Shown piece by piece: positions 12,432 through 27,198 of a stretch of DNA of 64,000 nt; position 1 is the first letter of the stretch; every line of letters begins with the position of its first letter. The position numbers and the translations under genes are program-made. The notes under the pieces were generated by a model. That model was not told where the DNA came from. It saw only the letters and a list, made by a program, of their open reading frames with translations, and made no database searches. Origin of the DNA: Gorsachius magnificus (taxonomy: Eukaryota > Chordata > Aves > Pelecaniformes > Ardeidae); assembly GCA_034008185.1 (NCBI GenBank), contig CM067081.1:106401265-106465264 (forward strand). Reading direction: 5' to 3'.

Positions 12432-14830
12432 TAGGCATGAAGGTAAATCTGGAGATCATCTAATCCAACCCCTCTGCTCAGAGCAGGGTCAGCCACAATG
12501 GGTTGCTTAGGGTTGTGACCAGTTGAGTTTTTAATATCTGCAATGATGGAGACTCAGAAACTGTTGGGGAATCTGTTCCAGGGTTTAAGTTTAAATGGGA
12601 TCTTCTGTACCTCAGTTTATGCTCATTGTCTCCTGTATCACTGGATACCACTGAGAGCAGTCCGTCTCTTTCTTTTTTACTCTCTGCCATGAGATATTTA
12701 TATGCCTTAGTAATATCCTCCTGAGCCTTCTCTGCTCCAGGATGAACAGTTCCAGCTCTCTCAGCCTCTTCTTGCAAAAGATATTTCAAAAGCTTAATCA
12801 TCTTTGTGGCCCTTTGCTGGACTCGCTATAGTATGTCCCTGTCTTTCCTGTACTGGGGAGCCCAACATTTGACCCCACACACCAGGTGTGCCTCACTGCT
12901 GCAGATCAGAGGGAAAGGATCACCTCCATTGATCTGTTGGCTACATTGTCTAATGCAGCCCAGGATGCTGCTGGCCTTGTTGCCACAGGGTACATTGGGG
13001 ATCACGGGCAACTTAGGGTACACCTAAACCCCCAGATACTTCTCTGAAAACTGCTTTTGAGACATTTAGTTCCCAACATGTACTGGTACATAGAGTTATT
13101 GCCCCCCAGGTACAGGACTTTGCCTTCCCCTTTGTTGAACTTTATGAGATTTCTGTTGGCCCATTTCTCCAGCCTGACAAGACCTCTCTAAAGGGCAGAA
13201 TGACCATCTGTCCTGTAAACCCCTCCTCCCAGTTCTGTATTGTCTGCAGGCTTGCTGAAGGTGCACTCTGTCTCATCATCTAGGTTGTTAGCGCAGTCAT
13301 TGAGCACTATTTGAACCGTATCCACCCATGGGATACACCACTGGGGACCAGCCTCCAATTGGACTTCATGCCATTGGCCACAATGCTTTAACCCCAAGAT
13401 GTCAGCCTGTTTTCAGTTCACCTCACTGTCCCCTTATCTAGTCCATATTTCATCAGTTTGTCTATGAGGATATTATGGGAGATAATGTCAAAAGCCTTAT
13501 TAAAGTCAAGATTAACAACATCCACTTCCTTTTCAGCTGAGCTATTTTTTTCATTGTAGAAGGTTATCAGGTTGGTTAGCATGATTTCCTCTTCATAAAT
13601 CTATACTAACTGTACCTAATCACCTTCTTGTCCTTCCTACCTGTTTGGAAATAATTGCCAGGACTATTTCCTCTAGGATCAAGGTGAGGCTAACTTGCCT
13701 GTAGTTCCCTGGATCCTCCTTCTTGCCATTCTTGAAGATAGAGATGACTTTTTTTTTTTTTTCCAGTTGCTAAGAGCTTTGAAATATGATTGACAGTGAC
13801 CTCACAATGATAACCACCAGCTCCCTCAGCAGTCATGGGATCATCCTGTCAGATCCCAGGCACTGGGTACATCCAGATTGTTTAAGTATTCCTTATCCTG
13901 ATCTTCTACTGAGGGTAAGTTTTCCTTGCTCCAGACTTTCCCTTGGATCTAAGGTGTCTAAGATTTCTGAAGGCCAGTCTTACTAGTAAAGACTGAGACA
14001 AATAAAACATCGAGTACCCTTTCTGTGTACTTTGTCACCAGTTCCCCTGCCCCATTCAGCAGTGGGCCCACACTTTGCCAAGTCTGTTGACCTGCATATA
14101 TCCCTTATGAGATTCAACTCTAGGTGCTCACACAGTATCCTTGTACATGCAAGCAGCCTTCTACCATCTTAGGTATGTTCTACATGGGGATGGACCATCC
14201 TTGGGCTTGGAGCAGGTGATCATGGACCATATTATATAGGATCTTTCCAAACGTGTCCCTGAACAAGCCGAAATCCAGTCTCCTGAAGTCCAGGGTTATG
14301 ATAATACTTTTTGGTTTTTTCCCTCCTTTCAGCATCTTGAACCCTACCATCCCATGGACACTGAAATCACGACTGCCAACCCTAACCCTCAATCCCCAGA
14401 CAGTTCTTTCTTGTTCCTAATTATAAGATACAGCAGAGCATCTCCCCTTAAGAGCTCCTTAAGGACCTGTGTCCAGAAGCTGTCATCAATACAGTCCTGA
14501 AAACTTCTGGTTTGCCTGTGCCCTGCTGTGTTGCCTCTCTAGCAGATATCAGGGTGGTTCAAGTGCCACACAAGGACAAGGGCTTGCAAATGTAAGAATT
14601 TCTCCAGTTATCTGAAGAAGGCCATATCTGCATCTTCTTCCTGATTAAGCAGTCAGTAACAGATGCCCACCAGTCTTGTTTACATTGGCTTGTCCTCTAA
14701 TCCTGATCCCTCAAGTCTCTGCTCTCATCACTCCCTGGGTGCATTCCCACTGCTCTCTCACATAAAGGATGACTTCCTGTCATTCCTAAAACACCTGTAC
14801 CCATCCACTGACAGTACTCTACTTGCCAGA
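12432..14830 (-). mobile_element. CR1 LINE fragment, ORF2 reverse transcriptase half
   Basis: This is a 2.4 kb piece of CR1, minus strand, corresponding to the reverse transcriptase part of ORF2 and the C-terminal and 3' regions. The decayed frame at 13397-13188 shows the RT catalytic neighbourhood: LDDETECTFSKPADNTEL aligns with the CR1 block that ends in an Asp-Asp pair. Here the second Asp is Asn. The 3' tail repeats are absent, so the element is cut or eroded at 12432. A run of about 16 T interrupts it near 13747-13762. Homology is judged by resemblance to the other CR1 copies in the window and to known CR1 RT motifs. The right edge is uncertain by about 100 bp. Multiple stops and frameshifts mean there is no function. 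Confidence 0.8.
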
Positions 14831-17800
14831 GCTACCTGTGATGACAATGATATGGTATATATAACATATAAAAAACCACAAAAACTTTCTGATGAACAAT
14901 GAATTATCTTTGCAGAGTAAAACAAGGCAGCTGCATGCAATCTCTCATGAAGGACTGCAGTAATGATAATATTAGGAGTGTTATTAAATGTTTTTAATAC
15001 TACAAAATGTAGTCTTGGTTAAAGGACAGCAGAAAGCACCCATTTCCAAATGCAAAAAATGGGGGACATTCAATGTGGTATTTGTTTTGGGGTGTTTTAC
15101 AATATGATAACTCTAAATGAGCGCACTTTATGTCTGCTTATGAAAATGACAGTAGACCACTTGTGAAAAACTTCTGGGATACAAGCAGAAACCAGACCTA
15201 GTGGCTTGCACAATGAGTTACAGTGTTGATTCACACATGAACAATATATACAACAATCATAATTTCACACTTCCTCTTGGTTAAACAGATTCTAATGCTA
15301 GAGCATTTTGTATCATAGTGTTTTTTTTATTAATCACCTCTGTTTCGCTCTTCCCTCTGTCAAGGGGTGTAAATGATTTCCTCAGCACTTGTTTGCTGTG
15401 ATGAATAATTGTATCTAGTTAATAAAAAGTTTTCTCTTAGTTCACCTCTCTGTATTGCTCTGCCTTACTCCCGTACCTAATTTCTGCTAAGACTGATAAG
15501 TGCAAAGTACTAATGTGTAAGTAGTACATAATCATAGAGGGTTATTATTCTGGATGAATAATGCATAAGTCTAACAGCAATGTTCTGTTATTATCTGGGT
15601 GTGATTAAAAGTGAATAACTGTTAGGAAGCTTTGCAGTTGCCAAATTAGATATCTATAGGTTTTTATTGTGCTTGCTTGTTTTCAACTCTAATTGTTTTT
15701 GTTGCTTTTCATTGGCATATATTTAAATATACCAATATTAAATACAGAAGAGAAATAATGAAGGATTTTATTTCAACAAAACAATATAAATTAACAGGAG
15801 CTAAATAAAAAAATTATCAAATGCCCAATCCCCCAGCTTAAAACAATGATTAAATTCATTTTGCAAAATCTGACTAGTAACAGCAGGAAGAATATATTGT
15901 ATCTCGTTTCCTCATTCTTCTCCACTTTATGTTTTTCATTAGTGTAAATACACTTACTGATTTAGCAGTGGAATTCAGAAAGGCTTTTTTTCATTAAATA
16001 GACAGACCAGAAACAAGATACTTGACTGGTGTAATTAATGGAATTTTATCAGCCAATTCTCAGCCCAGAACAACCTGAAGATCTCTCATATGGGAAAATA
16101 CAACTTCAGTCCTTTCTTCATTCTTTTCCAAAATCCTGAGTGACTGATGCACCAGCTCCTTTTTCTTTTTACCCTCAAAATATTGATATGAATGAAAAGG
16201 AGACACAATGAGTAAAGCCAAACTTTTATTGTCACCAGAGAATGATGAGTGGTCCAGATTTAATTAGAAGAAAGAAAACAGAAATTAATACTGAATAAAG
16301 TCTCAATAATAGTAACAACACGTTTAAAATTGTTTGCAAGCCTTTTCCTGGTGTTACTCTCATCCTTCCAGTGCTCCTCTGAGCCCTCATCTCTGTCACT
16401 TCAGTCTGGTAGTGACAATGGCAGGTGAGATCTACGGTGAGATGTCAGCATCTGGAGTCCCCTTTCAAGTCCTTCACCATGAGGAATATGATGCTCATGT
16501 TGGTGGTTTCTTCTTCTTTGCTCCTTCTTCCTTCCTTCTTTCTTTCTTTCACACACCTTTGAATCTGGCGTTATTGTTCTATCTTTTCTAACTCACTTTT
16601 ATCCCTTGCTCTTTCTCCAGTGGTCTGCAGCTCTGTATTATATTCAAATTTTTTCATGTTAGGTTCTACATTTTTTGTCCTCTTGTTTCCTCTACAAACA
16701 GGTTTTCCCAGCTTCAGGTCTGCATTTTTTTTAACCGGCCATGGGTGAGTTGTTTATAGCAGGGGGAAGAGGGAGGAGCACAGGCTGTGCCCCAGCTGTT
16801 ATGATGTGATGCCTGTACTCTTCTACATGTATCCTGTGTCCTCACTTCTCAAGGTCTCTGTGCTACTGGGTTACAGGGTTCCTCACAACATCTCTCTACT
16901 TTTTACAATTATATAATCACTGAAGCAGGAAACTGAATTTTGACATAGTTCAGGAAATATTTGTAATTTCCTTAATTCCCATTGGCTATTCTGTAATAGT
17001 ACAAAGTCTCTGATTTGAACCCAAATCTTTGCCCTTAAGCTATGAAACTTTTATTGATGAAAATTTCCTATAAACTGGTGTATGGCTCTAAAATGCTTTG
17101 GCCACAATGAATCTCCATTATTTGGAGGCAATTTTTGATTAAAAATACCATTGTGTGACTTTGAAGTATTATTCATGTTAAAGTGCATGGTACTAGCTGT
17201 AAGAAACTTGTAACAGTAGCCCACTATTCTGGGAAGAAACCTATAGACATAGGAATTACTGCAAAAATTCATATGAATGAATACTGTTGTCAGAAATCCA
17301 TTTCATTATTATTCATCTGTAGTAATTTGTACTTGTCAGTACTGTGTTGCAGTATTATTTCTGATTTTGCTTTTCACCATCTCTTTTACAGAACCTTCCA
17401 ATCAAGTTACAGGTGGGGAGGTATTGTACTTGTTATTTGGAATACAACATATAACAGTATCAGACACTAAACAGAAATAGTGAATGAATTTGTTTAAATA
17501 AACAAAGGAAATGAACCTGGCAGTAATTACAGACACAGTCTGATTACTGATATATTATTTAGAAAGCTTCTATTAAATATAAGGCTTAATATTCTAGGAC
17601 CAACAAAAAAGATTATCTTAACTACTTTTGATCTGGCCATAATATTTAGAAAGATAAAAATTCTGAGCTGATCAAATGAATATCCATCCTGTGAAAAATT
17701 CATATCCTTTAAAACTTGTTTTGCTTTAAGCAAGGACAAGAAGTCAAAAAGTCAGTTATAACAAAATGAAAATTTTAAAGCAGTTCATTAAGAAGCCATC

Positions 17801-20800
17801 ACAGTGTGTTGGGATTTTTGAAATATTTCCCTTGGTTTTAATGAGCTTGAAACACTTTAATTCATTGAGGAGAAAATATTTCCTTTTAGATACCACATAA
17901 CACGACGTTAGAAGTTCTGTAATTTCATTAAAACATGCTTGACTTGATTTACCAATGAAGCTTTTATTAGTTTGCCTGGATTGAAAGGATTATTTTGTTT
18001 GTGGTGCCACAAACTGGAATAAGTTTGCTTATTTATGGCTTAAAGGAACATTTACACAGGAGTAAAGATGTCTCACCACAACATGAAGATATCCATTATC
18101 AATCAGAAATGTGGTAATTAGGAAGGTGGCAAACATGGAATTATTGCAATAACTAGAAGGGAAGGTTGTGGGCTTCTGGGGGCTTTGTTAAGAACTGGCT
18201 GCCTGTATAGACTTTTAGGAGGGGATTTTTAGCCCTCTAGCTATGGATCTTATATGCAGTTCTAGCTGGCTAATACACGCTGACTTGTTTCAGAAAGTTG
18301 TCTAGTTGCTGCAAAAATATCCTGGTTCAATAGCCACTAGAGAATTGAAGTTTCCATAGGAATTCAATTTTTTGGGGGATTTGGGGACTACTGCAAGTAA
18401 GTTTCATGAGCACTAGGGATGCAGCCAGAAACTTAGTCTCATGTTCGTGTGATGCTGTGCTACTCAGCCTGTGAAACAAGGGACATGAAGGTCTAATGCT
18501 AATGATAAGTTAATTCCAAGGAATCTATGGAAAAGTTAAATTTATGACAGTACTCTGGGAAATTCTAACGCCACCATTTATATTACAATTAACCCTTTCT
18601 GGCCCATCTAGTGGGCTAAAATAAACCAGGGGATGTTAGTTAATAGTAGGAATACATTGATGGTTTTTGTCTTTTTTTTAAAATATAGAAATATGTAGAG
18701 ATTTGTAATCTTGAGAAGGACATCCCCTAAAATTACCCATTAATATCTCCATAGGCAGAAGGACTCCACTCTGATTAAAACTGAGGACATGGAGACACTG
18801 TTTGTTATAGATTTTCTGTACATGTCCACAGGGGTGTGATCCTGCTTGGTAGATTCAATGGTACAGACCTGGGCCCTAGATAAGTAGATGAACCTTTAAG
18901 CTGCATTACATTGTGCCTTCCTCTTCCTATGCCTGAACAGCCTCCTATATCTCTTAAGCTTTCATGTGTGATAGATTTATTTAGCTCATAAAGTTCATGA
19001 ACTTTCACAATTCATAATTCGTGTTTCATAATTTATCGTAGAAATAAAGTTTCCACTACTGTTGAACACTTTGAAATGTTGTCACTTAAAGGTCACCTTT
19101 ACAAGTAAGTACTCTTTTATTTGAGGAAAGACTTTTAACAAAACAGGATTTTTTTTTTCAGTTTGATAATTCTCATCACAATACTTCAAACTTCAGAGAA
19201 TTCTTAAAAGGAAAAGCAGCGTAGCTAGAGCAAGTGAGATATGCCTGAAATCAGTATTGATCTGCATCTAAAGTCTTCTCTGGATGTTTATGAAAGGTTA
19301 CGAATGCAAAGTGTTAAAGACTGCTGATCTCCAAGAGTATGTTTTTACATTGCCAGATAAGAAAGCCATATATTTTATCTCAGTTTACAGGATCTGCACC
19401 TTTCAGAATATATACCACTTTGAGATGTGTTTTTCTATTCTCTTCTTCCCACCGAGTCTAGAGGAATATACAAAATGATAGTAAGCAGGCTGAATTATTT
19501 TCTTCCATGTTTTTCCATGTTTTGGAAAAACACCAAAGCTGTTAAAATTTAAACAGAAATGTGGATTTCTATCACGGAAGATGAATGAATGATTCTTTCA
19601 AGGCTGAAAATGTAGCGCTAAACCTGAACTCTTGACTGTGTGACAGGAAGGGTTTGAGTGATGCTATCCAAGAAATAAGTTTTTTGAGAAATCCTCTCAG
19701 CAAGAACAAGACAGTTCAAATAAAAGAACAGAAAGTGCACTAAGTGCCTACTTTACTATTACCTATGCAAAAAGCAGCAATAGTGTGTTCCTGTATCCCA
19801 CAACGGCAAGTCTCTGCCCTTACAGTTCATGTCTGCTGCTGAGGTAGATTTAGCTCAGTAGCTCTCAGCTGGTGAGACATTAGAGCTGCTGCATGGCATG
19901 CACAGGGAGGACCTGTGTCTCTGCTTATCAGCTTGGGCTGTAGCACAGCATTTCTGCAGCAAGTCGGGGAAGTGCGAGCAGCTGGTGGGAACCTCAAAGG
20001 GAAGATGAGACAGTGCTGGGAGAGGGAATGAAGGGCTAGACAAGGAAAAGGGGAAAATAGTTCAGTAACTACTAAAAACCTGGAAACCACTAAGGTGTTT
20101 TTTCATTGTTTGAATACGGGGGAAAAATGCGTTATTTGCACGACAGTACTCCTAGTTCCAGAAAGCTGAAAATATATGTGTCCTTCTTGAAGCAGATTTT
20201 CAACTTACTGATATCATCATTGTGATCATTTTCTCAATATGCTTTTTAATGACTGCTCCTCAGTGTTGTTTTTCCAGTACCTTATGAGGCACTGGAAAAG
20301 ATTCTTCCTCTTTGGCCCTTCATCTCTTATCCATTTACAGCAAAGAGTATAATGTTGCAATATAGTAGCAATACTAGCACGGAAAATTGTGGAAATGCAT
20401 TTTTAGGTGCTATAAGTTATATATGGACAAATCTGCCTTAACTATAATTACCTGACTGATAAATATGTTAGGACCTAGATGCTCTATGCTTTCTTTTATT
20501 CTGATGGAGACAGAAGGTGCTCCAGACCTTGTGAGGTATCAAATAATTCCACGATTAAATTATTTTATTTGGTGCTTATTTAATAGATGAATTTAGAACT
20601 AAGATACCTAAGCCTTAGATGGATTCCTGTACTCAGGTAAAGACCCACAAAATTCAGTACCTCTGCATAAAGTTTCAGCTGTGAACTAAGTAGCATTCAG
20701 TTCTGCAAAACAGGAATCTTGGACTTTTCCTTGGTATTGTATCTCTTGCTCTACCCCTAAAATGTAAGGTACTGATTCCTTGGATATATTTTTACAAGCT

Positions 20801-23389
20801 TTCAAAATGGAAATAATATTCTGATCAAGGAGCAAAAACCAAGTAGGACAAGGGTAAGGCATATTTCTCATTCTTTTTTCCCCTCTGAGTTCTTTGGATT
20901 GCTAGCAAAACAAGCAAGCAATACATTTCACTGTCAATCATTTGAAAAAGAAATTACTTTTCCTTGCATCTTTTCAAGACCTTTCAGTATGTATGCCCAG
21001 CTGCTTTTCTTTATTACGTGCTTGTTCAAAATATGCTGAACTTTTTGAAACAGCTTTTGGTAGGAGCACAAAGGGCATAAAAACAACAGCTTGTTGAATT
21101 TTTATTTTGAAATATGTTATACATGTAGAACAATAGTAAAATAGCATGGATAAGTTTTGAAATGCATGGATGGCAAAGAAACTTTTAAAAAAAATGCCTT
21201 TTCCAGTCTTTTTGATTTATGAGCCTGGGTTTCTGGTACATGCCAAGAACAGTAGCTAACTGAGATGTTCTAAGCACTTAATCACCTGTCTTTCAAATAT
21301 GGCTGTAGTACTACAAGGCAGAGTGGCCTTTGATACCAGTAAGGTCTGACAGTAAGACAGTGGCTGAGTTACTTAACTCTCCAGGGAATTTAAGCTCTGG
21401 AGCATTATAACCAGATATGAGGAGATGTCAGAACACAGGTCTTACATGAAGTTTATGAAGATCAGGTAGATAGTGCTTGCAGTGCATGTGTTGTCCATTT
21501 TAGAGTCCCAGGAAAAAACACTGAATTTTATTTATCTTTTCACTGTGTACAATTTTATTATATGTCAACACATAAGAACCAATAAAAATAATTATGGACA
21601 GAATACATTAAAATTAAAAAAGAAAGAAAGAAAAAAGACATACTGGAGGGATTGATTATCCATTACTATTTTTGTTCATCTGGAACAAAATGATTGATTC
21701 AGAAAATTAATCTACTTGTACTCTTAACACTTATTAGGCCACACTCATTTGAATTAATGAAAACAAAATAAGTAGAAAAAGTAGCTTTTAGAATTCTGAA
21801 CTACATTTCCAGAAGGTTTTTCTCTTCATAAAGTAAATTTTATAGAGTTTTAAAAACATCTTCTAATGCAATGATTTTAATTAATGTAGATTAATCTTGA
21901 AGACAAAATCCATTCTAGTATCTTAGAAACAGAAAGACCATATACTAATTTGTAAATTGCTAGAAAAAGATCTAATCCAAATTCTTCAACCAGAAAATAA
22001 AACATCTTAGAAAACCACAATAGGAAAATCCAAGATATAATTTACAAAAATGTTTTTTTATCCTGCATCAGGACAGCCTTTTTGCATGATGAAAGGTTGG
22101 AACAATGTTGTGAAACATTTGAGATAATAGATTAACATTCCTATTCCCATTAATCTTCATATTTTTGATAATTTTTCCCAAAATAATGTTGGTTTTGACA
22201 CAGCAGTGACAAATGTTTAAAGCAATGTTTCTACAAACATCCTTAAAAGAGTACAGCTTCTGTTTTAACAGTGTCTCACTGAATTTCTATGACAGTGCCT
22301 TACACTGATCTTTCAATTTATATACCTGAAAGCCGGCAAAAAATACAACTTGATCTTAAAAAACTTAGATAATTCCAAAGAAACTTGCTGCCTAAAAAAA
22401 TGTAATTTTCTGAACAAAACAACATACAGTAGCTCAAATTTATCCAATCTTAATTTCACATGAGGCTTCAGATGAAATTATTAAATCAAAATGGAGGAGA
22501 ATATGATATAGTTTAAGAAGGGTGAGATGGATAAGGCAGATTTATAAGCCAACTAAAGTGGTTTCACCACAAGACAAAGGACATTAATTGTACTGAAAGA
22601 TGAATAAAGATGGAGAGTTTTATAAGTGGAGTACCACAGACTGCTCTTCAACTGTATTTAATATTTTCGTTAACAAATTTGGCACACGAGCTGAAAGGAG
22701 AACTTAGCAAATGACAAAAAATTATTAAAGTAATTCAGGAAGAAGAGAATAAAATTCATCAAGTAGAAGTCATAGAGACCAATAATGATTTTTTTTCATG
22801 TACAGCAGTGTGCGCTTTAGCTGGAAGTGACAGGAGAAAAGAGATGTGGTTATGTAAGTCACAGAGCATGGGATTCATCTGCACCTTTTTAATTAATTGA
22901 TGACAAGAAAGACTGATTATACTGCTTGTTAGATGGTGCCAGTGCAGACATATTGGCTCTATCTTTCCATATAAAGTTGTATAAAAGTTCCTGATAACTC
23001 AGAGCTAGCTTGGGCATCTTTATGTCATTCTCTCACACAAAATAACTTTAACTAAGGAGGAATGTGACTGCAGCTCACATATAGAATTGTAGTGCATCTA
23101 GCAGAGAATAGTGAAATTACATTATTGGCATGAGAGGAAATGGATCACTTTTACTGTTAAAAATTTAGACTTGAAATTGGAAGACAAACAAGATTTTTTG
23201 AATAAGCATATCAAGGACAAGAAATTGAATAGTTTGAAGATGGATCCTGGCATTTATGAGCAGATGCTGAGCTCAGTGAAATAAAAGAAAATTTCTAGTC
23301 CTCTACTTTTCTATTACATTGGATCTGGAATTTCCATGAGACAATATGATATCATTTGAATCACATTACATTGAGTACTGTAGAAACAG
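14831..23389. other. 8.5 kb repeat-poor AT-rich stretch
   Basis: No CR1 or LTR was recognised over 8.5 kb. Minor features are pyrimidine tracts with CTTT units near 16525-16550, a GC-richer pyrimidine-biased block at about 16330-16880 of unknown origin, and an (AAAG)n-like tract at about 21619-21637. Open frames are short and featureless. The stretch could hold conserved non-coding elements or very old, unrecognisable repeats. Confidence 0.45.
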
Positions 23390-23985
23390 AAAATAACTGA
23401 GTTTGAAAGGGACCTCAGGAAATCATCTAGTTCAGCCTCAAAGAAAGACTAATTTCAAAGTCAGACTGGGTTCCTCAGGGTCTTGCCTGATTTAGTTCTG
23501 AAAATTGCCAAAGATGGAGACCCTATGACCTTTCTAAGCAACTTGCACCCATGCTTAACCCCTCTATGTGATTTTTAAAAATTTACTTTATTTTTAATGT
23601 CCAAGGTATTTCTCTTCCTTCAATTTGTGAGAGCACTTCTTGCACTTTTGGTGAGCACCACTGAGAAACATAGGTCTTCACCTTCTACATAACTCCCCTT
23701 TAAATAGTGGAAGATAGCAATTAGATTTCTGCCCTTAACCCTCTTTTCTCAAAACTAAACAAGAGCCAACTTCTTTGATCTATTTACACTCACCCATGTG
23801 CTCCTGCCACACCCTAAGCATCTTGGTGATCTTCCACTGGACTCACTCCAGTTTGTCAAGGTCATTCTTTTACGTATGAACGGAGAACCAGATGGTTTTA
23901 TAGATGTAGTCTCCTGAGTGCAAATTGAAGGTGAAGAATAACTTCTGTGATGTGCTAGCTTTTCCCCGCTCCACCCCATTCCCAC
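23390..23985 (-). mobile_element. Old CR1 LINE fragment (ORF2 C-terminal and 3' region)
   Basis: The plus strand reads through typical antisense CR1 3' blocks: GAAAGGGACCTCAGGAAATC, then CTTGGTGATCTTCCACTGG. It ends with text matching the rinsed-out core of the RT C-terminal part. No terminal repeat units remain, and substitutions and indels are many, so this is among the older CR1 copies here. No frame is open for long enough to be useful. Both boundaries are approximate. Confidence 0.7.
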
Positions 23986-26900
23986 CCCTCCAAAAAAAAG
24001 CTTCAAAAATGATGCTTTTAAGCTATTGACTGGATTTTAGTTTTGTCATAATTTTTGAGCTTTTGACTCTATGGAAAGTTTTATTTTTCAGTTACTTTAA
24101 AATAAAATATTTTATAATATTATGATAAAATTATTATATGACATGATAAAAATAATAAATACTCTAACAAAGTAATATAATGATGTAGAAATATTCCATA
24201 AAACTCTAAAAAGTTTAAGAAATCTAGCAACACGTGGATTCTGAAAAGAAAATTCACACTTATTTCTTTGGAAAACTAATTACTTAGAGAAAAAAAAAAG
24301 TCACCTACTTGTTTTGAGGAGTTACTGGTGACACCAGCAACCAAAGATCAACTGTAATGCAGCAGACAACAGTATTATAATTAAAAATAACCGGAAATTA
24401 TATCTGATGTATAACCAGAGAAAATAAGATACTTAATAAATGCAAGATACTGCATCTAGGTGGCAATAATCATAACAGGTAATATCTAAAGATGTAATGG
24501 ATCAGAAGCAGAATGTGTGTTAAGAGAGATGATGAATACTAGTGACAACTGCTTTGATGACATTTGCAGGAGAAGTTTTGGGTTCTGTTTACTTTAATTT
24601 AAAAAAAAAAAAGGGCTTATTTTTCAACTTAGTGTAATCACAACACCATATTTTAAATGCTCTGTTCCTGCTGTATACTTGTAAATGTGGTTAATGCTAT
24701 ATAATGGCAACAGTCACTGTAGTGATGTGCAGACAAGACGGTGCCCTGAGAATGCACATGTGGGTCTGCAAGTCTGAAATTTAAGACGGAAGCATTCAGC
24801 AGACAATGCCAAACATATCTTACAAATTACCATTTGTAAGCTTATTACAGCTGTTCAAGGTAAAGCAATATTCCAGTCTGAATACGGCATCAGTAGTACA
24901 TCACAACTGCTCTGGGAAAATGCCACTTATGTGATAGAACTATTTTAATGTCATCAGTTTTACCAGTCTTCTCTTTTACATGTACTCTCTTGCCTTCTAC
25001 CTAACTGTGCATATTTTGTAATTAGGTGTAAAGATATTTAGCAGTCACTAGTATGACTGCATGGGCTGAAACAGATAAGAAATACCCATTATGATTCATT
25101 ATTTTATCTATAAAACATTATCAATCAATTTGGGAACAAAGGGTAATTATTTTTCATATTAAAATTGAAATAAATGTGCTAGTTCAATTTCATTTACAAT
25201 TTAAATAATTTTATTTGCAGAATTCACAGAAATCCCATCTTTCTGATATTTAATTATTCCCTGATATAAAGAGAGCAGAACTGCTTCCGCAAAATAAAAC
25301 AATCCTTAGTGACAATACAAATCAAAGACTTGACCTGAATTTGAATTTTTTCATAGGTAAGGAAACTTGGATTTAGAGTTCTGAATCTGGACAGAAGAAT
25401 GCTAGAAATTGTAACCCTGGCATCCAAGTTAGGCTCATCTGTGATAACAACCATCTTTTGAAAATGTTGAGCAAATTAATCTTTTGCAGGAGATCACAGA
25501 ATACGAGTAAATTAAGAGGATAGATGGAAGAAATCCTTCGTCATGATATTACAGAGTGAAGTAACACAGCAGTCCCAAAACTACTTTGATGATCAAATTA
25601 CTCTTGGTGCCTTCATTATCTAAATGATAGAAGTGTCACACTCTTCCTTCTTTTCTCCTTGGATTAGGCCTTCAAGAAGACTAAGACATTGCTCTGACAC
25701 CGTGCTGTACTTCCAGGTAGAATAGACTTTCACATAGCTTTTAGCTGTCTTCACTAATATGAGTTTGTTGACAAAATAGCATGAATTTAGAAATTAAAGG
25801 TTTCGGCCTATTCAACTCAGATAACTGCCCAGAGTAATCTGAAAAGAAGAGGACTCTTTGGAAGTATAAGATTAGAAATGACCAGAAAACACACTAAATA
25901 AATACACTTTAAACAGAATAAGTGTCCCTCAAAGAAGTTTTATGTTTTCTTAGATGTGTAAATTGTAAACTAAATTAGAATTTCTTTGGTTCATGGAAGG
26001 CAGAAAAAGCAAACACTATGTTATCTTTTTATATATTATCTTGAAAAATAAAAGAAATATCAGTTACAGCAATCTAGAAAGAAATTATTGCAGAGAGGCC
26101 ACAAACATTCACCAAACTAAGGAAACAATTCAGTTTCAATGCCATAAACCCCATTGCAAAACAATTAATTGTTCCTCATTTTTAATCCATTTAAATAAAA
26201 AAAATGCATTGACTTAACATAAATGAAAAAAAAAAAGTATATGCCTGAAAATTCCATTATACCTTGAAATACCAAATCTGTACATGTACTAGTAGTCTGA
26301 GTAACTTCTACAGCAATAGGTAAAAGATAAAAGAAAAAAAAAAAAATTCTTCCCCAAAATAAGCTAGCACAAATAGCCAGTAATGGAAACCAAAAAAAGA
26401 AACAAGATGGAAACTTATAATTCTGATACTGTTGTACAACCTTGGTTCACGTAGAGGCACTTCAGAGTACAGATAAGGCTCTTTCTAACAGCTGGGTCCC
26501 TCTGCATCCATTTATGTTGTTGGCCCCTGATTTAATAGCAACAGTCTTTTACTGTTCTTTTGCCCCTGCTGAATACATGAGCTTTCATTTAATCCAGGGC
26601 ACGCTTGCACTCAGGTCTTTCTCAACCAGTACCAAAGAAGTTCCTTCCCAAGTCTTTTACAACTGTATTTTTTCACCTGTGGCTCATTTTGAAGATATAG
26701 TGTATATTAGCATCTAAACTACAGAAGAGTTTTATTCATTTATTTACAAAATAAGTATAAAGTATTTAATGTCCCCTTTAAAATTACTCACATAAGCTGT
26801 GTTTTCATTTCATTGAGGAGATAAGGTTGCCCTTAAGAAGACTTGATGACTCTGAAAATGGAAGCATCATACCATTAATTTAGGAACCAACATGAAAGAG

Positions 26901-27198
26901 CTAGTGACTGTAGTAATAAACATAAGATACAAAGTCTCCCTTAAAAGAAAGCAAGATAAAAATGGGGAAGAAAGTGATTCTCCAATCACTTACTGAAGCT
27001 GTACATAGTAAGAACCTATTCTTTTCTCTCACTTTCTTTTAATATGGTGGATATAAATATGTAGGAAAAAAAATGTACCTGGTCACGATACTTTTCGAGT
27101 CTGAATTCAAAACCAATTCATTGTTACAGTCTTTCAATTCAGTGAAGACATATAAAACATAATTTTCAGTTTTCCAGACAATGAAGGTGATGGTTATC
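23986..27198. other. Very AT-rich stretch, no gene recognised
   Basis: Particularly AT-rich from 24090 to 24300, with many short inverted TAATA/TATTA words. There are homopolymer A-runs at 24601-24612, 26226-26236 and 26335-26346. A 91-codon open frame at 26442-26717 (+) starts with ATG and has mixed composition but no recognisable domain. I do not call it a gene. Confidence 0.45.
27194..27198. repeat. Target site duplication, left copy (TTATC)
   Basis: Five bases immediately left of the LTR at 27199. They are identical to 27545-27549 on the other side. Confidence 0.85.

Noticed and set aside
26442..26717. 91-codon plus-strand open frame with varied composition
   Set aside because: No recognisable domain, no supporting splice or promoter context, and its length is within chance expectation.
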